Of a stretch of 64,000 nucleotides of DNA, positions 1 through 11,050 are shown piece after piece (position 1 is the stretch's first letter; each line of letters opens with the position of its first letter). Location of the stretch: assembly GCF_958450345.1 (NCBI RefSeq), contig NC_088780.1, forward strand, positions 159,880,726 to 159,944,725, in the 5' to 3' direction. The stretch comes from Calliphora vicina. Its lineage: Eukaryota > Arthropoda > Insecta > Diptera > Calliphoridae. Position numbers and translations under genes: made by a program. The notes under the pieces are model-generated. The model did no database searches. It was given only the letters and a program-made list of their open reading frames with translations, and was not told the DNA's origin.

Positions 1-326
1 ATTCAAGTTCTACAATCTTAAACAACTGAAAACCTTTAAAAAAAAAATTAATCAAAATATCAATCAAAATAGTGTTTAACAAATAAAACCTTTAAAAACC
101 CAGTGCAATATTTTTAAAAATCAAAATATTTTTAAAAACAAAAAAAGTAAAAGTGCAAACCTTTAAAGCAGCCACATATTGAATCAATCCATTCAGCGCC
201 AAAAAAATAATTCACCAAAAGAAAAGTTTGAATATTTTGAGTCAACAAAAAGAAAAATATATAAACAAATTATTTAAAACTCTCTTACTTACTTTTCATC
301 ACCAAACTTTTTGACTACACTAATTG
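1..326 (+). other. Possible 5'UTR exon, partial at left edge
   Basis: This A-rich, G-poor stretch has no ATG on the + strand, as in fly 5' leaders. It ends at a usable donor (TTG|GTAATG, GT at 327). It could be an upstream non-coding exon of the gene that continues to the right. Exon status is inferred from base content and one splice signal only; its start lies outside the window or cannot be placed. Confidence 0.3.
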
Positions 327-810
327 GTAATGTTTACACAAGTTTACTTTTTATTTATTTATTACTTTATTTACTTTACATTAATTTTTATATACATTTT
401 CGTATTAAGTTTTTCTTATGAATTTTTTTGCTCAGAATGTTTTTAGTTGTAAAACCAGCAGAATTTGAATATTTATAAAATGTTTGCTTCATTTTCAAAT
501 TTAAATTATACTCAAGAAGACTAGAGTAATTGTAGTAAGCGAATTTTTAAGTTCTTTGTTGGCAACAGCAAAACTATTTTTTATTATTCAATTGAAATTT
601 TTGCATTTGAAACTAAAGATATATAAATAATTTGCAACTAATTTAAGCCCAAATTATATTTTCTGCAAATGTTTATTACATCTTACATAGATTGTGTAAG
701 AGCAACAAATAATGTTCGAAATTTAAATAATGTATTGTATGACTTAAAAAATTGGGATTTTTTTCTTCAAATTTTTTGATTTTATTTTGAAACATTTGTA
801 CAATATAAAT
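327..810. other. Intronic or intergenic AT-rich DNA
   Basis: No gene or structured repeat was recognised between the possible leader exon and the mariner relic. Confidence 0.4.
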
Positions 811-1660
811 TTATTCAAAGTATTGGCCCTTGTTATGATCTTTTCCCATCTTTCTGGCAACATATGGATTCCGAGCTAAAAGATCTGCTCATCTTTGAAG
901 GCCACGAACGAATCAAGCCAATATTGGATACTCTGTTCCAAAGTGAAGTATCCTAGAGAGCGTTCTGCATCGATCGAAACTTCCCAACCCCTTCATTCTA
1001 AATACTTTTTACCAGTGGCTGAGCGTTGCCATAATGGTACATTACGGTCTCATGTCTGGCCGTTTTTTGGTCAATGCTCTCTTCAAATGAATTAGTTGCG
1101 TTCGGTACAGTTTCCCTATGATGGTCTGGTAAGATTTGAGCAGCTCATAATAGATAGGACCCTTTTGCTCCCACCAAATACAGAGCATCGATTCGTCTGG
1201 TTGGTCGGACTTCACGTACAATCTCTTACGCTTCGGGTTATTGTAATGGATCCATTTTTCATCGCAAGTAATGATTCGGTGCACAAATGATTTTTATTTA
1301 CAGCCTTCAAGCCTCATTTCGGACATGCAAAATCATCTTTCAAGGTCTCTCGGCTTTAATTCATATGGTAGCCAATTTCCCTGCTATTGGATGAATCCTG
1401 CTGCTTGCAAACGTTTCGAAATTGCTGCTTGATTAGCTCCCAATGATTTTGTTGAAATTTGCCAGCAATTCTTGGTTTTCAAACTTTTTTTGATGGTCTG
1501 TCTTTGTCTTTCGTGTCAAAATCACCTCCTCTGAACCACACAAATCATCATGTCTCGCACGTTGAAACCAATTGAACATATTCACCATAAGCGACACAAT
1601 ATTTTTAAATTTAAGAAGTAAAGACGTGCGCTGAGATGCTGGCAAAGAACTTATGTTTTT
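811..1660 (-). mobile_element. mariner transposase relic (copy 1)
   Basis: A degenerate mariner-family (Tc1/mariner superfamily) transposase on the - strand, cut by frameshifts and stops. The best-kept part, 1042-1284, reads TCDEKWIHYNNPKRK, which holds the first catalytic Asp, followed by CIWWEQKGPIYYELLK. Codons at 1433-1645 resemble the N-terminal helix-turn-helix region (a WFQR...DD stretch, then KKFEN). The C-terminal end can be read as LPERWEK, then after a frame change KGQYFE and a TAA at 811-813, which is the usual mariner C-terminus. The region that should carry the second catalytic Asp is not intact. Terminal repeats were not placed. The copy is inactive. Confidence 0.9.
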
Positions 1661-3150
1661 AGAATTTTCGTATCTGAGCTGTTCTCTTTTGTTTTGTTAA
1701 TCTTTACTAAATCTGCAACCACATAAGTCCTGCCTTTAAATTGCTTTACCGTAGGATTTCTATTCGGGAAATACGGAAAGTTTAGAAATTTCCGTATTTC
1801 TATATTATTTCAGCACAGATTCATTAGATTTTTTTCACTTGTGGTAACCGATTTTATTGCTAATCCAATCTTGTATCGAAAAAATCTATGGATATAATCG
1901 AATCATACAGAAAAAAATTACAATTGTTACAATTGATATATTTCATTATATAACAAACACAAACTGCCAAGCACCTAAAGTATTTGGTGGGAATCGAACC
2001 CGCAACCCTCAGACTGATAGTTCAGCTCACTATCATTTAGTATATCGTGGTGCCCTTTCAAAAGGATTATTCTTACTGTGCTGACAAACAATTTCAAAAT
2101 TATTTTTATTTCATTTCCCTTGAAATCCAAAAATTTTCTCGAGATTTTATTATATAGACCATTAAACAGCTGATTAAATTAAACAAATGATTTTTTTATT
2201 TTAACTTCCTGCTATTTTAACCAAAAAATTCACTAGTTGTAAATAAATTTATTGATTGTACCAATAAATTAGAAGGGCTTACTATACTTAAAAAATTGGT
2301 TTCAAAACGTTTCGTTTTCTAAAATGAAATAAAATTGATAAATTTTAAGATAATTTTTCATTTGAAAATGATGTAAAATTATGAGTTATTACAATGAATT
2401 ACTTTTCTTAAAAACCGTTTAAAGGAGTAGCATATTTGTAAATGAATCATTATCTTAAATCTTGATATTTATATTTATATATACATACATATGTTTATGC
2501 AAAAATCTGGTCCTTCGAACCCAGTGCTGGTAATTTTTAGTTATTATGTTTCTACTTATTTCAAAAACTTTTTGTGTTGAAAACATTTTGTTACATTTTA
2601 TTTTTTCGATTTTTATTAAGATTTTGTGGTATGTGATTAATAACTAATTTTCAAAATTTTCCATTAACACAAACAATAAGTGGCAAAAAATTGCAAATTT
2701 AAATAAGACATTACAGTAAAGTTTAAGAACAAAAACTTAAGCCTAGCACCCCACAAAATAATGATTTATGAAAAGACTATGCTAAAAACTACTAAATCTT
2801 TCTTTAAGTTTTTTATTTTTTAAATTAGAGCATAATATAAATTTTCTGAATTTTTATTAAACATTTCTTGTTGCTTAACTCTCTTGACCATAAAAACTTC
2901 ATCAGTGACATGTAAACTCTACTATAGAACTTAAACTTAATAAGGAATTGAAACATCTGATGTTCTATTTTGGTACTTAGAAAAAACTATAAAGAAGTAC
3001 GGGATGAAGAGCAAATCCTGATACCTTTTATTGAAAACATTTCTATTACTTATGTGTAAAATATTCGTTACTAAATGCAATGTCTTGTCACAATTGCTTT
3101 ACTGTGAATGTACCCAATATGTCTAATATGTATTCATAAATCATTTTACA
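1661..3150. other. AT-rich non-coding DNA
   Basis: Contains the tRNA-related patch near 2.0 kb and the first TTCGAA-type motif at 2509-2521. Otherwise nothing was recognised. Confidence 0.4.
1985..2056 (-). repeat. tRNA-related or SINE-like patch with pol III B box
   Basis: On the - strand this reads GGTTCGATTCC (complement of 1990-2000), a perfect match to the pol III B-box consensus in a tRNA T arm. A hairpin-forming GATAGT...ACTATC lies just upstream. No full cloverleaf can be drawn: the T stem is imperfect and the anticodon-like loop lacks the invariant T. It is probably a tRNA-derived SINE head or a decayed tRNA rather than a functional gene. Confidence 0.35.
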
Positions 3151-3210
3151 AGCCAACCATTACCTAACTACTTCCAAGTAATGCATATGGTAGTAATTAC
3201 AATGTGTATT
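3151..3210 (+). repeat. Dispersed repeat, copy A
   Basis: Shares the order ACAAGCCA..CATTAC, then ACTACTTCCAAGTAATGCAT, then GTAGTAATTACAA with 29941-30006, and more weakly with 5859-5905. The class is unknown. Confidence 0.45.
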
Positions 3211-3661
3211 TATGTCATAGTCCAGTTTATTATTATATTTTGTTTAAATTGTTAAAGGTTTTTTGTCACTTACTGTTTTTTATGTTGTTTTTTCTATAAT
3301 TTATTTCTATACTAATAACAAACTAATACTAACTCTTTTTTTCCCCCAAACAAAAATTGAATAATATGTAGTAATAAACAACAGCAACTGTTACTAACAT
3401 TTGTGGTATCCTTTCTATAAATCCTTACAAAAGAAATCCTTAAAACCAACATTTTAACAATCACAAACTCATTAACACTAAAAAAGATTTTAAAGTTAAA
3501 GAAATTGTTTAACAAATTGTTGCTTAAACAATAACTGCAAATTAACAGTATTAATTTTTTACATATCAACAAAGAATATAAAACAAATGAAGAGAGATTT
3601 TTTAAAGAAAAAGGAGCTTAGAATTTGAAATAAAACATAAATATATTGAAAAATTTTTATG

Positions 3662-5480
3662 TATTAAAAAGAAAAAGAGAAAATATTTTTATTAAAAAGT
3701 AAATTGTAAATTTTAAAGAAACTTTTAACTGTAAAGAAAAATTATAAAACAAGGTTGTTTTTGTCCCCCACAAAAAAAAAAAAAACTAAAGAAAAATTAT
3801 AAAAAAAATTAAAACTGTAAAATTAACAAACAAATCAATTAGCAATTCGTAAGGTTGTTTTATAATTAATAAAATAAATTAAAATAATAATAGAGAAATT
3901 CCCCTTAAAACTACAAATCCATTAAAATTTTTAGCAATCAAAAGAGGATTGGAAAAAGAATTCAGTCCCTCAAACCCAAGTCAATTGTATAAAAAAAAGA
4001 AAAAAACAGAATTAGCAGAAAAAATATTAACTTATTTACATACTCTCCGGTACAAAAACCAAAACTTTTAAAACACTTTTGTGAAATATTTCTGGTAGTA
4101 TTAAAATTAAATTGTACTAATAATAATTACTGATAATTATTATTATATAAACTTAAGTTAAATAAGATTTTATTAAAACCAGTTAGTGGGATTTTGAGCA
4201 ATATATTTGTTGCCTAAAATCCTAAATTGTATTAAAACATATAAAAAAAACTAACTCAAGAAAGCGCGTTTTGACAATCATTCAAAATAAATAGCGTATA
4301 AATATCAAACAATATACATACATATATTTAAACAAATAATATTAAAAATTCTTACTATTTATACTATACTGTGTGATTTCCCTTTTAACACTTCTAACAC
4401 TAAGCGACAATCTTAATAGCGAGCTATTTTCTAAACCCCCTCAAAATAAAAAAAAACTGTGTGATCTTTATATAACAATCCATAACTCTGACAATCTCTC
4501 TACAAATTTTTGTACTCCAACTTTATGCATTTTATAAGCGTATAATAAATAATCTTAAATTCTAAACATATTTAATCATCAAATTTTATCTCAATATATA
4601 CTCAAATCAATTAGAATACAATCAAACCCTTATATACTTAAACTCAAACTATTGCACAAATTTATATTTATATATTTAAAAGCTATTTAAACTCAAACCA
4701 ATAAATATTCTTATTGACAATCTTATTCAATCATCTATAACAACTATTTATAGGCATTAAATCCAACTTAAACTTAAAGTGTTTCAATAACGTTTTTACT
4801 CAAATTTTTAATCTCTTAACAAATAATCAATCAGCTCTAAACAATCTACAGAATTTACATTACATTACATATAGTTATAGTTATAGATATTTTAGCAAAT
4901 AAGTAATAAGAAATTATTTATAACTATAAAAGACCTAATCAAATAATCAATCAAAGTGTATAATATAAAACAATCAAGGCAACAATTTGTTTAATTAAAA
5001 TAATTGCTAAATCAGAGAAAAATAAAAAAAAAACAAACATAAATACAATCAATTGGTCAAATTTTAAGGCCAAACAAAACCACCCATATTCAATCACATT
5101 TCACCACAAAAATTATTTTTGTTCCCCCAACCTCCTTCTAACGACAATTACTTCCTTCCTAACCTCTTAAATACCGCAATAATTTCGTTATAATACAACA
5201 ACTACAACTAAAACAACATCATAAATAAACCTTAAATTAAAACAATTCCTATATATAATTGCAAACATTAAAAGTAAATTAAATTTGCCAAAAAAAAAAA
5301 ATAAATAAAGGTATAATAAAAACAAATATTTTGTGTCAGTGCTTTTAAACGTTTTAAATAAAGGAAAATAAAAAAAAAACTAAAAAGAAATTTTGCAAGT
5401 TACAGTCAACTACAGCATCTAAAGTCAACTTCAGCTTCATCAAAAAAATAAAAAAAAGAGTTTAAACTAAATTTATAATG
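3662..5480 (+). other. Long 5'UTR exon ending in the start codon ATG
   Basis: The stretch from 3662 to 5477 is A-rich and G-poor and has a single ATG on the + strand (4525). The first ATG after that is at 5478-5480. It is followed at once by GTAAGAAG, a strong donor, so the start codon would be the last three bases of the exon. The left edge is uncertain: I found no clear acceptor, so transcription may start inside. TCAGTG at 5336-5341 is one weak initiator-like candidate, but the TATA-like AT runs upstream are not well spaced. The exon would join the coding exon at 8007 in frame. Exon status is inferred. Confidence 0.5.
4525..4545 (+). other. Short uORF in the proposed leader (MHFISV-stop)
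   Basis: This is the only ATG in the 1.8-kb proposed leader. It encodes six codons and then TAA. If the transcript starts upstream of it, it is the sole upstream ORF. Whether it is translated cannot be seen. Confidence 0.3.
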
Positions 5481-5858
5481 GTAAGAAGAAGTTTCTCTAA
5501 GTCTTCAAAATCCTAAGAACTTTATTTCCAAATATTATTGCAATTTAAGGGCTTTAGAAGTAAATATAATAAAACTTAATTCAGATTTCTTTTTTTTAGC
5601 TTTATAGTAAATGTATTTGAAACATTTTCAAAGGTTTTTCAAAACAAAGTGACAGCTGTCATTATCATCCGAATTTTTTGCAATAATTTTAAGAAAATCC
5701 TTTTCTAGTTTCTAGAGTTAGTTCAAATTAATTTATATTTTATAAAAAATTTTGAGATTTTACACAATCTTAATGAAATCATAACTAATTCCACATCAAC
5801 AATTGATAGAAATATTGATTTATTCTATTGACGTTTATTATCAAATAAATATCATGGT

Positions 5859-5905
5859 ATAAGCCAGACATTAATAAACAACTTATAAGTCATGTAGTTT
5901 GTATA
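5859..5905 (+). repeat. Dispersed repeat, copy B (weak)
   Basis: Reads ATAAGCCAGACATTA, then AACAACTTATAAGTCATGTAG, parallel to 29941-30006 and 3151-3210. It is more diverged than the other two. Confidence 0.3.
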
Positions 5906-6140
5906 TTAGACGTTTCAAAGTGTGTTAATTTGAAATGAATTCTCATGATTTATATGGTCCTTCGAACCAAACTGTTAGTAAATCATATGTTCAATCATAT
6001 TACCAGCAATTTATTACATTTGTATCATAGAAATAGAATAAAGATTTTCGGTTGTAATAACAGGTTGAAATATAAGTGGTCCGAGTACGTTAACACCGAT
6101 TCGATCTTTCCGACTTATATGGAACACATGTAGCTGAGAG

Positions 6141-6245
6141 CACTGGTTTTTCACATACCTGGATTTTTAGAATTTAACAGTCTATGGCATTGGTCTCCAG
6201 CGGGCACCGTCTATGTGTGAGTTTCTTATATATGTGAAACCAGTG
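6141..6245. mobile_element. Small TIR element, CACTGG...CCAGTG
   Basis: The left end CACTGGTTTTTCACATA and the right end TATATGTGAAACCAGTG are inverted repeats of about 16 bp enclosing 105 bp in total. The terminal CACTGGTTT is shared with the larger element at 36709-37625, which suggests one family. No clear target-site duplication was seen. The superfamily is not assigned. Confidence 0.55.
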
Positions 6246-6399
6246 AAGGATATTTTCATTTGCGGCTTTAAATTTTCAAACGAAACAAAGTTTCCCATTC
6301 AAATGAAGAAAGTAATGGTTGAGTTTTTTCTCCGAAAAATGTGAATGTTTCGTAGAAGTCGGTGGAGCAAAAAAGAGGCGGGCATTTTACAGTTACAAT

Positions 6400-6534
6400 C
6401 TTACCCCCAGTAACACGAAGGCTGGTTATGTGTTAATTAATAGTTATACTGACAGTTTTCATACAAAAATAATTTTAACCGACAATATAACTATTTGTTA
6501 AGGCATAACCAGACTTTGTGTTAATGGGGGTTAG
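6400..6534. mobile_element. Hairpin MITE with about 60-bp arms
   Basis: The left arm starts CTTACCCCCAGTAACAC. The right arm ends GTGTTAATGGGGGTTAG and is its imperfect complement. The match continues inward through CTGGTTATG and ATAGTTATA to a small centre near 6460. Nearly the whole element is a foldback. It is a non-autonomous DNA element of unknown superfamily. Confidence 0.65.
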
Positions 6535-8006
6535 AATAGTAATGTAAATTTATTTATTTACTCTAGCTTTTAAGCAATATAGTTAATGTATGAGAAATTT
6601 ATAAAGAATTATGGTCATGATTATCAGTAATATTTTAACATGACAAAATTTAACGCTATAATTCTATATTTTCAAGAATTTCTTACTTAAGTAGATGGTC
6701 CTTCGAACCAAGCTGAAATTTAGAATTCTTTTAAATGCCAGCCTTATGACATAAATTAACATTGTTGTTTGATTTTTTATGAAGAATATGGAATATCATT
6801 CCATAGTTGAAACTCAAATCAGATCCTTCAAAGCTCAATTAAATTCTGATATAATTTTAGGATGGCGAATTTAAAAAAATTATATTCATTTCCAATTTAA
6901 AATATTTGAATAAAGAAATCTTAAATAATCAAACACTATTTTACTAAAATAATTCGATATTTGCAGCAACATATTTTCTGTCTAAACAAAGCCAAATATT
7001 TTAATATTTAACCGAAATATAAAAATTATTTATTAGGATGGTCTTACAGCGTGACTTCCTGCGAAAGTGAAACTTTACATATATTTCCTCTAAAACATAA
7101 ATTATTAGTTGATGATTTTTTTTTTTTCAGAAAATGTTTCAAATACATTATTATAAGCTATTATTAATCAGGCCTTTTATTTAAAAACAAAATTAACTAA
7201 ATATTTAAAACATTTTCAAACATAAATAAAAATTTTCTATTATAGAACAAATTTTCTGAATTTCTCAATAAATTTATAAGTAACTCACTCTTGGTTTTCT
7301 TTTGAAATGAGTTTATTGAAAATGTTAACTACTGCTACTTAGTAGACGATGAAAAAAGTACTGCTGTTATTCAACTTATTTAAATACTACTAACCTTTTT
7401 GTTTTTGGTTTACTTTAAAGTTTTATTGTTAATAAAATAACTAACTAACTACTTACTAACTTAACTAACTGTCTCTACTAAATGCTATAATGGTCTGGCT
7501 AAATATACAACTCTGCTCTAATCTACACTGCTCTACTTCTATTTTTTTAAAAATATTTTCACTCAAGCTCTTTTAAAATATTAAAATTTTCACCCACTTT
7601 GTAGTATATTTCACTGGTTCTCTATACTCTTTTTTTTAAGCTATTTAATACTAATCCTAGTTAATAACAATTTTGTTACTTTTTAACAATAAAAAAAAAT
7701 GTTTTCCTTTTTGCTTTTTTTTAAATTTAAATATAATTTTTTATTAAATTGTTTAAAAGTTTATCTCAACTCAGCACTTTTAGGCATTTTAAAATGTTTT
7801 TAAATACACTATTTTTTTCATTCAAAATATAAACTATTTTATTAATATTTTTAAGTTTTTTTTCGAAACTTTGTTTTTATTAAATTATAATTTTATGTTA
7901 CTATATAAAAATAATCACTACGTTTTTTACAATTATTAAAACATTAATATTTATTAAACAAATATATACACTACTAAACAATTTTGTAAAAACCAACCAC
8001 AAACAG
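6535..8006. other. Rest of the intron before the coding exon
   Basis: Apart from the motif at 6697-6709 and the acceptor, this is AT-rich DNA with no recognised feature. Confidence 0.4.
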
Positions 8007-9044
8007 CAAATGCAGTTGTTACAAGCGGCACCAACACCAGCGCATCCTCATCATTTGCATATGACGCCACAAACGTATACAACGGCCACGTATCCAGCAA
8101 CAGCTGCTGCTGCAGCAGCCGCTGCCACTATGCTGCATCAACAGCAACAGCAGCAGCAGCAACAACAACAGCAGCATCAATTTCAGATGCAACAATTCTA
8201 TGCCCAGCAACAACAACAGCAGCAGCAGCAACAGGCTGCTGTGGCTCAACAACAGCAGCAACAACAACAGCAGCAGCAACAGTTGCAAATATTACAAACC
8301 TATATGCAGATGCAAGTGAACAATGCCACCTCACCCACTACGCCCACCAAATACAATTCGAATTTATTGGGTCAGGCGACTCAGCAGCAGCAACAGCCGG
8401 CCACGGCCGCTTTCTTTTCCACGACCGCCGCTACACCCTTGACGATTATACCCACCTGCAATGGCTCGGCAGCGGTGGCAGCTGCTATGTTTGCAGCAAA
8501 TATGGCTGGTACGACTTCATCATCGTCGTCAACAACTACTCCATCCAATAATGTAAATAATAACATTAGTCTATCTGCAACTAGTTCTTCTCCAGCAGCA
8601 ACTGCAGCGACTGGCGGGGCTTTCCTAAATGCTCTGGCTACAACAAACGCTTTTACGTCTATCAACACTAATGGCCACCACCATGCTTTGAAAAACTCTG
8701 GCCCTGGTCTCTTGGGTGGTGCTCCCAATGGCTTGCTACAAACCAACGACTTTAGCCACAAATATCATTTCACTAAAACACCCAATCAAGTGTCTAGTAA
8801 GTTGGGTGGCGGTTATGTTGGTATGCGTCCAGGTGCTGGTTTGCTGGGTAGTGCTCCTGGCTGTCCCACTATCGAGTTGGCCAATAAGACTTCGAAATTG
8901 TTATTGGCCACCTCACCAGTGGCCATGCACAGCCAGGCCACTTCTTTGGCTTCGAACTGCTCCAGCTCAAGTCGTTGCAGTTCTGCTTCTTCTGATTGTT
9001 CTATGCCATCGCCATCTTCATTACACCTATCTTCTCCTAAAAAG
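8007..9044 (+). CDS. Q/A/S/T-rich N-terminal coding exon of an unrecognised protein
   Basis: A high-GC open exon that stands out from its AT-rich surroundings. From the ATG at 8010 it has: a His/Pro/Thr-rich start; an Ala run (residues 32-39); three Gln runs (44-55, 66-75, 80-91) coded by mixed CAG/CAA; Thr/Ala-rich and Ser/Asn-rich stretches; then a less repetitive part (about 250-310) containing GLLGSAPGCPTIELANKTSK; and a Ser-rich end, SLHLSSPKK. The exon is best ended at AAAAAG|GTTTGT (GT at 9045), leaving phase 0, which matches the phase-0 exon at 63611. Initiation may be at 8010 or at the upstream spliced ATG (5478), which adds Met-Gln. Without splicing the frame runs to a stop at 9093-9095 (361 residues). 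No catalytic or nucleic-acid-binding domain is visible. Such leaders precede the domain in several fly RNA-binding and transcription factors (couch potato is one thought, untested). The mixed codons suggest selected protein repeats rather than a young expansion. Confidence 0.8.
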
Positions 9045-9389
9045 GTTTGTGTCTACTTTTCGCCTAGAGCAACAAAACAAAACAAAAAAACATAATTCAA
9101 ATCTCAACCTTTAAAAAAATAATCCCAATTCCTAACCTTAAAAATCCCTAAAATCCTAAAGATCCTGTGGTAAATGTGAGATAAAAGAAAGAACTTGATT
9201 TCTTGTTTTATCTATCATTCATGGCTTTGAATGTTGTTCTCTTTAACTCTCTGTAGCTACTATTACTTTACTTTACTACACTCTCTTTCTCCCTCTCTCT
9301 CTATATGTATTTATCTAACTGTAAATAAGTAATTGCTGTAAAGTACTGAGTATAAAAGTAGTTGATCTATTAGTTAAATAGTTGTTTCT

Positions 9390-9428
9390 TTCTTCTCTCT
9401 CTCTCTCTCCCTCTCTCTCTGTGTGTGT
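9390..9428. repeat. (CT)n-(GT)n microsatellite
   Basis: An interrupted CT tract followed by GTGTGTGT. Other CT-rich runs lie near 9280-9302 and 10139-10165. Confidence 0.8.
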
Positions 9429-10828
9429 TTTGTGTTTTGTTTTAAATTTAGTTAATTAGTTTATTAAATTCATAAATATCCTTTTTAATGTCTTGTTTTG
9501 AAACAATTCAATTAAGTATTTGTAACAATGTGTTTTCCTTAAGTTATTTTTCTTTTTTTTTTTCTATATGATTAAATTTAATTATTTCATTAAGAATTCC
9601 TGGATTATTTAATTATTTAAAACAAAATTGTTATTATAAGCATTTTTTTTGCTCTAAATACATTTTATGCCAATTCAATAATAACAGCCATTAAGGAAAA
9701 TTATTTGCTAACATAAATAATAATATTGACCACAATTACCACTTTAACGACAAAAGTCTAATGGGAATCGGAGAGACACTTGATGATCCCTACCGCATTA
9801 AACAAATGACATCTTACAACATTTTATTTAAACCTTTAATAGTTTATCAATTGTTTTTAAATTCTCCCCAATGCAAATGTAACCATTATAAACATGTGAC
9901 TGTATTCCCTTACCAAGGTGATTTTGCAACTTTGTAAGAGAATTGTGAAAAAAAAAACCACAGCAATTCTAGTGTACACCATCTATAGCTAGGCTAACCT
10001 GAAATTAATTGTGTGTGTATCTCAGATCCTTTATCTATAGTTTCATATTGTTTTCTGTGCGGTTTTTCCTGTAATAGTAGTAAACCCTATATTTAAATTT
10101 AATGAAGTAGGCGCCTATAAAATATTAAAACCAATTGTCCTCTCTCTCTCTCACACTCTCTGTATCTCTGAGTCGCCCTCTAGTATTGCAAACATACAAG
10201 TTTCTGCTATATCCTTCTATATTTCCTTCCTACGTTACCACCTTTGCAGCTAGCTTCATGCATATTTATTAGCTTTTTTATCGTATAGGGTCTAAATATG
10301 CCATGCCAACGCGCTTTTAAATTTTAAAATAAGTGCTTATCACTATTTTAGTTGTTGTTGTTGATGTTTTTGTTGCCCCTCATGCTTTGCTGCATTCCCT
10401 TAATGTGTTGTGTGTGATGGCTTTGAAAGATAACGGCCTGCGCTACACTGTTGTCCAGGTTAAATGTTTTAAAGAGGTGTTGAAACGTTGGGAAGTTTAT
10501 TGTTGCTTATATGTTATATATGTTCAGTAGATTTGTCACAATTTGTGAAGTGATTTATGATCTTTCGAATGATTTTGAATTAAACCATATCTTAGGTCCT
10601 TCGAACCAAACTGAAATTTAAATATTTTCAATGTTATATGATTGTATAATCCTATTTCTGATATCTCATCAATTTTTCTTTTGCGCGTACATGGAGGCAA
10701 CTGTGAACGTTACCAAATAAAATCACACTTTCTGAAACTCCAACCTTATTGTATGAATCATGGTATCGATTTACTCATGGTTGATTTGGATTTTCGATTT
10801 GTTGCTGAAGTGAAAAGGGACGTTGAAA
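9429..10828. other. Intron DNA
   Basis: Contains a short CT-rich run near 10.15 kb and one TTCGAA motif (10595-10607). Nothing else was recognised. Confidence 0.4.
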
Positions 10829-11050
10829 TTAACCCTCTAATGTCCAATCATACTCAAGGCACTCATCTCAAAAATGACAATAAATGCAAATATAACTGAT
10901 TTTTGAATTTCAAAAACTCATATAATTATTTCAATTCAATTATTTTAAAAAGCTTTCAAAGTTTTTGAAATGAAATATCAGTTATATTTGCATTTATTTC
11001 CATTTTGCGATGAGTCGCTTGAGGTATGCTTAAGCATTAGAAGATTAAGA
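10829..11050. mobile_element. piggyBac-like MITE flanked by TTAA
   Basis: TTAA (10829-10832) is followed by CCCTCTAATG. The other end reads CATTAGAAGA then TTAA (11047-11050), close to the expected complement. The arms are about 80-90 bp and share AATAAATGCAAATATAACTGAT (left, from about 10879), with its complement ending near 10998, around a short central loop. TTAA targets and CCC-starting termini are typical of piggyBac elements. No transposase is inside. Transcribed with the intron, it would fold into a long hairpin. Confidence 0.7.

Larger units (their letters stand above)
5481..8006 (+). other. Intron 5' of the main coding exon
   Basis: The donor is ATG|GTAAGA at 5481 and the acceptor is CACAAACAG at 8006. 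A good branch-point match, CTACTAAAC, lies at 7971-7979, about 29 nt upstream of the AG, but the pyrimidine tract is poor. An alternative AG at 8015 also keeps the frame. The intron holds two TTCGAA motifs, a weak repeat copy and two hairpin elements. Confidence 0.45.

Noticed and set aside
1985..2056. Functional tRNA gene on the - strand
   Set aside because: The B box is perfect, but the T stem, anticodon loop and acceptor stem do not form a cloverleaf.
5301..5341. Core promoter (AT-rich run plus TCAGTG)
   Set aside because: Spacing of the TATA-like words is off and no downstream element matches; kept only as a remark under the leader exon.
8019..8761. Antisense and shifted frames with long Leu or Val/Ala runs over the coding exon
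   Set aside because: They are mirror readings of the CAG/CAA and GCT repeats of the + strand exon and have no independent coding character.
8716..9114. A 132-codon overlapping + frame in the Q-rich exon
   Set aside because: It is an out-of-frame shadow; the phase-0 frame fits both splice ends and the low-complexity domain structure.
10642..10899. An 85-codon frame ending in the TTAA MITE
   Set aside because: Its last third is the inverted-repeat arm of the MITE; the rest has no recognisable motif.
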